A stretch of 64,000 nt of DNA from Gambelia wislizenii (taxonomy: Eukaryota; Chordata; Lepidosauria; Squamata; Crotaphytidae): NCBI GenBank assembly GCA_030847615.1, contig JAUMIR010000002.1:233821809-233885808 (forward strand). The letters run 5' to 3'. Shown here piece by piece: positions 56,587-64,000 of the stretch (position 1 is its first letter; every line of letters begins with the position of its first letter). The position numbers and the translations under genes are program-made. The notes under the pieces were generated by a model. The model saw nothing but the letters and a program-made list of their open reading frames with translations, ran no database searches and was not told the origin of the DNA.

Positions 56587-56905
56587 ATACCCTCCAAATG
56601 TCCTGTTTTGATAAGGACAGTCCTGATTAATCATCTATTCCTATTTTTTTCAGCTGTTTTCAAAATGCCCTGGTTTCTCTCTCTTCCCAGTTTACCCCAT
56701 TGTCCTTGGCTTACTTTGGTAGCTGCAAACTGAGTTCAAAGTGCAAAAGTAGTTCAAACTCAATTAACTCAACAAGGGGAGAGGAGAAGAAAGGAGGGGG
56801 CAGATTCTTTCCCTTCCCAGTCGGCTCAGGCAAAAGCAAACTGCTACAGCCTCTCTCAGTTTGTGTGTTCTTCCTCATTAATAACTTAACCTGTTCTTAA
56901 TAGCC
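56587..56905. mobile_element. Fragment of the CATACCCTCCAACTG family
   Basis: ACATACCCTCCAAATGTCC, GACAGTCCTGATTAATCATC, CTGCAAACTGAGTTCAAAG and GTGTGTTCTTCCTCATTAAT all recur in the same order in 60258-60645. Its right end is lost. Confidence 0.65.
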
Positions 56906-57456
56906 TATTCTTAATGAAGTAGAATGAGATGGTAGGCCTAAATTGATAGAATGGAGGGTCAGATTTCCGATTGTACATAAGAGGATATGCCATGTCTGAA
57001 TATTAAAATAAAATCCCTGCAAATGGAAAATTGGTATATATGGGAGAAGAGTTTGACTCTGTTCCAACCTTCTCCTCACTGTGTTGCATTTCAGCTTGCA
57101 GGGAGAAAGCCTATGAGAAGCATTCTAAAATGTGATCTCCCCCCCCCACATCCCCAGTGGTACAGTCCAATCTCTCCCCCCCACTGGACCCATCCATCTC
57201 ATCCTGCGGCATGTATAGACTAGATGAGACTCTTTGCCTTATCCACATGAACAACAGAAGATCACCAGCCTTTCTGTTGTTTTACAGAGAGGCAACCCAA
57301 GGCAGATGGCCGCTTGTACAAATCTTGATCCATTTTTCACACTATGATGATATATGGTAGTGATAAGCTAGGCTATTGGTACGAGAAAGGAAGCTGTCAA
57401 AACCCACTACAGCCAATATCAGTTCACAAGGTGACCTTAGTTAAGTGACTGTTCAG
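56906..57456. other. Intergenic, mostly unassigned
   Basis: A poly-C run is near 57141 and a weak MIR-like SINE fragment near 57375-57450. No gene is recognised. Confidence 0.4.
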
Positions 57457-57459
57457 TAA

Positions 57460-58060
57460 GGAGATTATCAGACAGGAACACAAAAAGCATTCCTGTCCCA
57501 TAATCTCCACTCCCTCCCCTGTCCCTCCCCAAAATCACCGCCCCCACCGCACTTACCTTCTGTTCCGATGACCGGGCAGCCCAGGAGTGAATAGAGGTCT
57601 AACGGAGCTCCGTTCACTTCCTGGAGTGAAATCCCGTGGATTCTTGCAAGAAGACGCGAATGTGGGAAATTCAAAAATAAAAACCAAAATACACACACAC
57701 AAAAGTTACAAAAAGCAAATACACACACTTTAAAACTTCCAGGTAAACCAGGGAAGTTTTTTAAAAGTGTGTCACTTACCTGGATGTCCCAATCTCACCT
57801 GGAAGTGTTCCGGCAGGGACCGCCCGTTGATGCTGGGATCTCGCCAGCGAAACGGGGCACCTTATTGCACACACAGAAATCTGGGACAGGAACAGAACAG
57901 GGGATGTATTGACGGCTTCTCCTATCTATAAAAAGCAGCACCGGTGTAATGGCACCAGAATGTGCCTAATGATGGGGGAATGATGTTGTGTGGTAATGGA
58001 GCCCTTTTGCGATCTCTTGGTGTTCCTGTAACACCACTTTTAACATGTCTGATAATCTCC
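57460..58060. mobile_element. PIF/Harbinger-like non-autonomous element
   Basis: Inverted ends GGAGATTATCAGACA and TGTCTGATAATCTCC are exact over 15 bases. TAA is duplicated at 57457-57459 and 58061-58063, the 3-bp TWA target typical of this superfamily. The interior is moderately GC-rich with no transposase. Confidence 0.75.
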
Positions 58061-58063
58061 TAA

Positions 58064-58260
58064 TTGCAGAAATAATGCTGTTTGACTGCCATGGGTCAAC
58101 ACTATGGAATTTTGGGATTTGTAGTTTTGTGAGATATTTATCCTTCTCTGTCAGAGGGCTATGGTGCCACAAAAACTACAAATCCCAGGATTCCATAGGA
58201 TGGAGCCATGATAGTTAAAGTGCTGTCAAACTGTGTTATTTCTGCAGTCTGACTGGCAGC
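58064..58260. mobile_element. Palindromic MITE next to the Harbinger-like element
   Basis: TTGCAGAAATAATGCTGTTT and CAAACTGTGTTATTTCTGCA are inverted, with TTTTGGGATTTGTAGTTTTG and its partner inside. Its left terminus appears shortened at the neighbouring element's target site, so the Harbinger-like element may have inserted into or beside it. Confidence 0.6.
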
Positions 58261-59263
58261 TTGTGTCTCAGCCTTCCTCACCCAAGATCTGATTTGCAGT
58301 AGAGGTATAATAAATAGTAGCACACCTTTTGAGATAGTACATGAGGAACACTTAAGATGCTAACTACTGCTTTCTTCCAAGAATCAGACTGCTCAACATT
58401 GTCTTCAAAAACCTGAATGTGAAATCTAGCAATTTTCCCACATTCCCTTTTATCTTTGATGAGAGGCATGTTTAGAGCATCAAAGGACTACTTGGGGGCT
58501 ACGTGGGCTCTTCCATTCATGGTCTTTCTCTCCCTGTCAGGAAACCAGGCGGCTGTTTTCCTGTTAGCACAGGCCGGCAAAGCAAAGCTGAATGTTCTGT
58601 ACCTGCCCCTAGCATCTTAAAGACACACGGCTTTGCCAAAGCTTGTAATTTCATTTAATTAAAGGAGTGATAAAGTATTCTGGCAACCTCCAATTAAAAA
58701 GCACAGGAGGGCGGAGGTAAAGCTAAAAGGGTGTGTGTGTATGTGTGTGTGTGTGTGATTGTCACTGAGGTCAGGTTGGCATTTTCCTAAGCTTCCCTAA
58801 AACGTGCCCTGCCCATCTACTGAGGCTGGCATCACAGATGAGACACCCATAAGTCAATTTGGACATTTATCTTGGCCCAGCCCCTTCCTCTTATATGGTA
58901 GGTAACATGCAGTTGCTCTACTGATGTCAGGACTAACAAATTTGTGCAGTTGGGAGAGAAAGCAGAACGGTGTCTTTAAAAAAACAACAGCACTTTTGTT
59001 CGTTAATAACATAGCTTTACTGAATTAACAACAAATAATCTTGTCACAGTTTATTGTGACACTAGCTAAATGTGGGGAGGCATTAGCTCTTCAGATGTTT
59101 GGACTACACTTCCCGTAGTCCCCCTACTATTGGATGCAATAGGTGGGGCTGATGGGAGTTGTAGGTAAAAAAAATCTGTAAGGCCAAAATATTCCTGACC
59201 CTTGGCATAAACTCTCAGGGATTACAGCCCACTTTGTGAGAGGCATGATGTGTTATCTTTCAG
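58261..59263. other. Intergenic; a GT microsatellite and a repeat-free block
   Basis: 58262-58720 has no recognised repeat and could be unique sequence. A (GT)n tract with an interruption lies at 58729-58757. A hAT-like MITE fragment (GGACTACACTTCCC) is at 59098-59165. Confidence 0.45.
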
Positions 59264-59266
59264 GTG

Positions 59267-59320
<54 letters not shown>
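59262..59320. repeat. (TA)n / (CA)n microsatellite
   Basis: GTGTATATATAT runs through two TA tracts joined by a TT and ends in ACACACACAC. The whole block is nearly self-complementary. Confidence 0.95.
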
Positions 59321-59321
<1 letters not shown>

Positions 59322-60257
59322 ACACAGAATGTATTTGTGTGTTTCCTAAGGGCTGGGCAAAAGTATGACCTTCCAGAGTCTGTTGGACTGCAGCTCCCAT
59401 CAGCATCTCCCTACCCAGCAGTCCAGGAATGTCTAGAGGTTTGTACTGTGTTCACCTCTGTTGTTAACAGTGAGTTCAGTAAGAAGTGAAATGCAGAAAT
59501 GCAAATACTGAGAACTGCATTTTTAAAAGTGGCCCTTCACAAAGCCAGTTGTTGCTGATAATACAGATATCCTTGTATTGTACTAGATGAATCTGAATTC
59601 ACTTTATTTGAATTATAAAATCATGGTGGGGGCGGGGAGAGGACATTTCTCAGATGTCACTTGTCATGCAAGCAATACTTGCTGAAACTCTTTCCCACAC
59701 AACTCTTTAAAGGGTAAAGAGGAAACGTTAGCAATGAAATAAAGCACTGGTAGAGACCCTGCCTTTTTGTTGTCATTGTTTGGATGAAAGATATTCAGTC
59801 CCAAGTTAGGCAATGGGCTTCCTGAGACAACAGTGGAATGGAGGGGGAAAGGGTGTTTCCCTCTCCTCTAGGCAGAAAAGGGTCATATCTACATTACAGA
59901 TGTACTTCAGTTTTATTTATACAACTTTTACTGCTATGGTTTCCTCCAAAGGATCCTGGGAACTGTAATGTGGTGAGGACACTGAGAATTCTGTCAGAGG
60001 TCCATACCCCCCCCTTTTTGGTAAAACTACAGCTCCCAGAGCACCTGGTGGTGGTGGTGGGGGAAACCACTGTCTTGCACATGTCTGGCCCAATATGATA
60101 GATTTGCCCTGATAGCAGCAGCAGGAGAAAAGAGAATCTCCTTCCTGTTTTGCTCATCTTCAGCAGCTCCAGCACTTTTTTTTTCTTGAAGTGAACTAAA
60201 TACTAATAATACAAATGGGGGGGGGGTGTTTGAGTTGGCCTTGCCTCCTTGGCAGCC
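59321..60257. other. Intergenic with diverged MITE pieces
   Basis: A hAT-like MITE fragment is near 59350-59405 (TGGACTGCAGCTCCCATCAG). A decayed palindromic MITE lies at about 59880-60060 (GGGTCATATCTACATTACAG, AAGGATCCTGGGAACTG). No gene is seen. Confidence 0.45.
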
Positions 60258-60645
60258 TTCCATACCCTCGAACTGTCACAATTTTGCAGCAACAGTCCTG
60301 ATTAATCCTCTGTCATCCCGCTTTCTCAGTTGCTCTTCAAATGCCCCAGTTTCTCTCTTTTCCTCCCAATTTTCCCCTTTTGTCCCCAGCTTACTTCAAT
60401 TGCTGCAAACTGAGTTCAAAGTGGAAAAGTAGTTTGCACTTAATTAACTCACTGGGGAGGGGGAAAAGGAGAGATGGGAGCAGAATCCTGCCCTTCCCAG
60501 TTGGCTCAGGTAAATGCAAATGGCTGCATCCTCTCCCAGCTTGTGTGTTCTTCCTCATTAGTAGTGTTTGCTATCTTGACCTCACTCTGAGGTGACTTAG
60601 CCACATATCTCCTAGTGGTCTATGAAAAGTTGGAAGATATGCCCT
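60258..60645. mobile_element. MITE of the CATACCCTCCAACTG family, near complete
   Basis: CCATACCCTCGAACTGTCAC at the left and GTTGGAAGATATGCC at the right are imperfect inverted ends. The interior matches 56587-56905, a reversed copy at about 41060-41390 and a right-end fragment at about 62730-62800 (GTTGGAGGGTAT). Confidence 0.65.
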
Positions 60646-60797
60646 TAACAACTCTTTTTTTAGGACTGTGGGAAAGTGTGTGAATTGACTGCTGGGGGAC
60701 CTGGGAAGTAGATTTTGTGGATCTTCACATGGAATTCGTGGAGGGCCTGCACTGCCTTTCCTTCTATAACTAGAGCACTGTTTTCATGGCAGCCATG

Positions 60798-61320
60798 CAG
60801 TGGTGGACTGGGTCTAAAAATATTGGTTGCCAGGAGACAAAGGGGGCCCACCGGAGGGGAGCCCATTCTACCAGGCCTCCCCAACCCCTCCAGGAAGGGA
60901 CGGGCTGCTGTGCCCAGTGGGGGGCTCGCTGGTGACCCCTTGCTTCTCAGGGGAGGAACAGCGGGGAGCCTGACCTACCGGTGTGGGCCTCTGCCTCACA
61001 AGGGTCCCAGTCTACCCGCCGGCCACCATGCATGAGAGACAAAGTCCACCTAGGGACACTGGTCTACTGGCATGGCCCATAGAGGACAGACACCTGGATG
61101 TCCTCCACGTGGAGGACACCTCCTACCTGATGGCCCATAATACAACATACATTTTAGTTGCATACAGTAATAATATTGGAACTTCTGTTGTATTTTCAAG
61201 CTACTTAAAGGTCATTAACATTTTAAACATATTGTCTATTGTTTAAGGGGGGCACTTCATTGAGGCCCATAGGGCCCACTTGCCACTAGGCAAGCTGACA
61301 CCCTGGCCAGTCTGCCACTG
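60798..61320. mobile_element. hAT-like element with perfect 8-bp target duplication
   Basis: CAGTGGTGGACTGGGTC and GGCCAGTCTGCCACTG are inverted ends. CAGCCATG occurs exactly on both sides (60790-60797 and 61321-61328). The 523-bp interior has no transposase and includes a short GGATGTCCTCCACGTGGAGG palindrome near 61098. Confidence 0.88.
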
Positions 61321-62057
61321 CAGCCATGCAGGAGTTAGAAAGAGGTATTCAGTGTGGCTAGGCTCTTAAACATGAGGTTCTGTACTTGCTAGGAAGCAGA
61401 GGATAAGAAACCGATGATCATGGTGGGGTAGTGGGGTTGGCCTACATTTTAAACACAGAAAATTAGAGAGATGAAGAGCAACACCTTGCTGCCACCTTAC
61501 TGAGAAATGTTAGCAGGCATGTTCTCCAAATGGAAAGGTGTTGGAATGGAAAGGTGCACTTGGGACTCTCATGTCCTCCACCCTGTTGAGCTGAGGAAAC
61601 CCTTGGGAGCAGGGCCTTTTTGCTGAGCTTTTGAAAAACACACTGCCTTCCACAGCAGAATTTGGCATTTCTGGCTGGCTTCCAGGCATCTGAGCCGTGG
61701 GGCGAGGCATCTTTGCCTGAGCAGGCCTGAACAGAGAAAGGAGGGAATCCAACTGGCGATTATGAGCTCTCAAAGTAAGAATAGGGCTTTGTTGTCAGAA
61801 CTGGGTGGCGCCTTTCAACTGTAGGAGGACATGAGCAGTGTAGCGGGGTGGGCGCGGGGAGATTGAAAGGATTCAGGGGCTTCTTGCTAGGCCTGATTGT
61901 GGGAAGTTCCAATGCAACATAAGGAAAGGGCTATAGGATAGGCAAGGAGCTAGCGTAACAATAAAGAGGTGGCAGGAAAAAAGTATCCCCGCACTTCTAA
62001 GTGAAGCTAAGTGTGCAAGGTATGAACGCAGGGAGAATTTTATTCTTCTTTTTCTCC
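61321..62057. other. Intergenic, nothing recognised
   Basis: No gene or confident repeat is identified. Confidence 0.45.
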
Positions 62058-62391
62058 CAGGGCTTGTCTAGATGGGTGAAATACCCTGTCTTGCCCCCAT
62101 CCCAGAGCACTGCAGTCCTGATGATGCAGGGCATTTGCCTCATTCTGTTCCTGGGCAGTCCTCACCACCCCTAGGGCAGATACAGGGCTCAGACGGGGGA
62201 AGACAGGATAGGTCCTGATAGAAGGCAGGAAGGAGTCCTGCAGCATGTGACCAAGGCAGTGATGGGCCAGCATGTCTGCCAGGACTTCCTCCTATTCCAT
62301 GGAGGAAATGGGGCAACAATGGGCCAGATCCATGGCAGGGATACTCCAGTGGGGAGCCAGCATATCCTGGCTTTATATAGATGATCCCCAA
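62058..62391. mobile_element. Short copy of the GGCTTGTCTAGATGG family
   Basis: GGGCTTGTCTAGATGGG and TATAGATGATCCCC are the ends. GAGCACTGCAGTCCTGATG, GGGCAGATACAGGGCTC and GGAGCCAGCATATCCTGG follow the same order as in 48661-49818, so this is an internally deleted relative. Confidence 0.65.
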
Positions 62392-63700
62392 GGTTCTTGT
62401 CCTACATGTAAGGCCTGAAGACCAATCTGTTATGGACTCTGAAAACGATTTCCATGCAGTGGCATGCTGTAGGATCAAAGGCCCCATGAATCTAAGCTCA
62501 TAGGAGTCAGGCAAATCACCCACTCCCACACCAGCAAGCTGCCAGCCTTTGTTACAGGGCTTTGAACTATTCCAGGAAGTTCTAGAACTGCTTCCAGGTC
62601 AGGATATTCTTCTCCTTGGTTGATGGTGAAGCAGTGGCCCTACCACACACATCACCACTTAAGGAGGGCTAATTTTCTTCTCGAAACAAAGTCTCTTCTA
62701 GCTTGTCTTGTCTTCCTTTTTAAAACCTTTTGCCATCTTGACCCCCCTCTGACGTTGCTAGGCCACACATATCCTGGTTTTCATCTGTGAAATGTTGGAG
62801 GGTATTTCATTGTACTTTGGACTAAACATCTGCTGCCATGCTACGTCCAAAGGAAAGGAGATCCAAAACTGTCACAGTGTGGACAACTTCTCTTGAACTT
62901 AGATTTTAAGGCTTTCTGCTGAAGGTTGTGTTACTTAAGAGCTTGCAGTCTGTGGGGATAAGAATATGCAATTTTTTTGAGTTACATAGAATTCCATGAA
63001 ATTCCTTTTTCCATGAAATTCCGTAGGAAAAGTAAAGACTGGCTTGCAAGTGGTGTCTAAGAACCCTAGGATTTTTTTTTGCAACATAATTATTAATGGC
63101 AGGCCAATTTTGTTTATGATGGCACAACTTGCCTGCCATTCCCAGTCTTTTAAGGGGAGTTTTGGGCACATTCTAGTGCAAAAATTCAGTCTGAATGGGA
63201 TTATGGTGAAGCCCAGGCTGGTACTTGGCATGAACTGAGGAGCAGGCTAGACTGGCATGTAATAGGCAGAGAGGACCAATGTCAGACGTACAGGAATCTC
63301 TTGGGACTCCCTAGGGAGATGAAGTTTAATGCTTCCCCCTGTCCAGTGGGACGGATCAGATTATGATACACATTTAAGATCTTAAGCTTTATTATTATTT
63401 CTTCTTATTTACCAGCTTTAATGTGAGAACAACTGAGGGCAAACATTCCCCTTTTCTGGCAGTACGAGGCTAAAAAGTACAGCCCATGGAACATGAAAAT
63501 ACAGACGTAATGCTAAGAAGCAAATTACTGGATTTAGCCAGCTGTTTGTCCATGTACAGTATACTGAAGTAGTGCTGCAGGTGGTAGAGGGGTCATTTTC
63601 TTCTTCCGTGGCTGACCTGTGGCAAGTCCTTGTGGCTTGTATTTCCCTATCTTGCTGACAGTGGGCAACCAAGCTGGTTCTTTCTAGCTGTGCTAACAGG
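62392..63700. other. Intergenic, nothing recognised
   Basis: Apart from the MITE end near 62730-62800 no repeat family is recognised. Frames of up to 98 codons are unsupported. Confidence 0.45.
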
Positions 63701-63714
63701 GCGGGGGGGGGGGC

Positions 63715-63822
63715 TGAGTCAGAGCAAAGCGCCTGACTCAGCTTGTCTTTTGTTGTGGAGAATGCTTTGGGTGGGCAGGGAAAGAGGGAGGGCTGTGGCT
63801 GCCTGCCAGGCCTCCTGAGTCA
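63715..63822. promoter_or_regulatory. Cluster of AP-1/MARE-like sites
   Basis: TGAGTCA is at 63715-63721, TGACTCA at 63734-63740 and TGAGTCA at 63816-63822. The first two are extended to GCTGAGTCAG and CTGACTCAGC, close to the Maf/NRF2 half-site form, and face each other 12 bases apart. The surrounding 300 bp is GC-richer than the rest and lacks recognised repeats. It may be an enhancer or part of a promoter beyond the window; function is inferred only. Confidence 0.4.
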
Positions 63823-64000
63823 TAGTGAGATTCCACACAACGCCCAGTGGGCAGGGCTGGCGGTTGCTTTAGAACCCTGACAGCGACCAAGCAGTGCTCC
63901 GCATTAATCCTAGAAGGCGTGGTGCAGAACTTCCATTTGCTGGGCCCTAGCTCAGATCAGCCAGTCAGGGGATGCCAGGTTTCTCTTGGCTTGGAGAACT

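Overview
The window is a piece of vertebrate nuclear genome, most likely from a squamate reptile (lizard or snake). Coding density is very low, the two genes have vertebrate splice signals, and the repeats are those of squamates: CR1, L1, BovB and L2-like LINEs, tRNA-derived SINEs sharing a BovB-type 3' tail, a 5S rRNA-derived SINE, a DIRS-type element and many short DNA transposons. I cannot name the species.

Two protein-coding genes are recognisable, both with their coding region in one exon. ZBTB39 (438-2537, +) is a BTB/zinc-finger transcription factor. Its window begins in the 5' intron, and the 3' UTR may run to a poly(A) signal at 8791. GPR182 (11614-12687, -) is an atypical chemokine-receptor-like GPCR. 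The genes face each other tail to tail, which is the arrangement I recall for human 12q13, so this is conserved synteny.

From about 12.7 kb to the end (51 kb) I find no convincing gene; the region is repeats of several ages plus unassigned sequence. 12.7-26 kb holds SINEs, foldback MITEs, CR1 and BovB fragments. 26.9-30.4 kb is one antisense CR1 LINE split by a 1.77-kb inverted-repeat DNA element that carries about eleven 96-98 bp units, most with a long hairpin. 32.8-40.4 kb is a transposon nest: a Tigger-like MITE broken by a DIRS1-like tyrosine-recombinase retrotransposon (inverted terminal repeats, internal complementary region, gag, RT, RNase H and YR remnants), itself broken by a CR1, a 5'-inverted L1 and a hAT-like element. 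40.4-64 kb holds L2-like 3' ends, three copies of a long TIR family, two more CR1 copies, SINEs, hAT elements with 8-bp target duplications and a Harbinger-like element. The last 300 bp has three AP-1/MARE-like sites and may be regulatory DNA.

No autonomous element looks intact. All long open frames outside the two genes are transposon remnants or chance frames. Identities are by eye; no database search was made, and repeat boundaries are approximate unless a target-site duplication is given.
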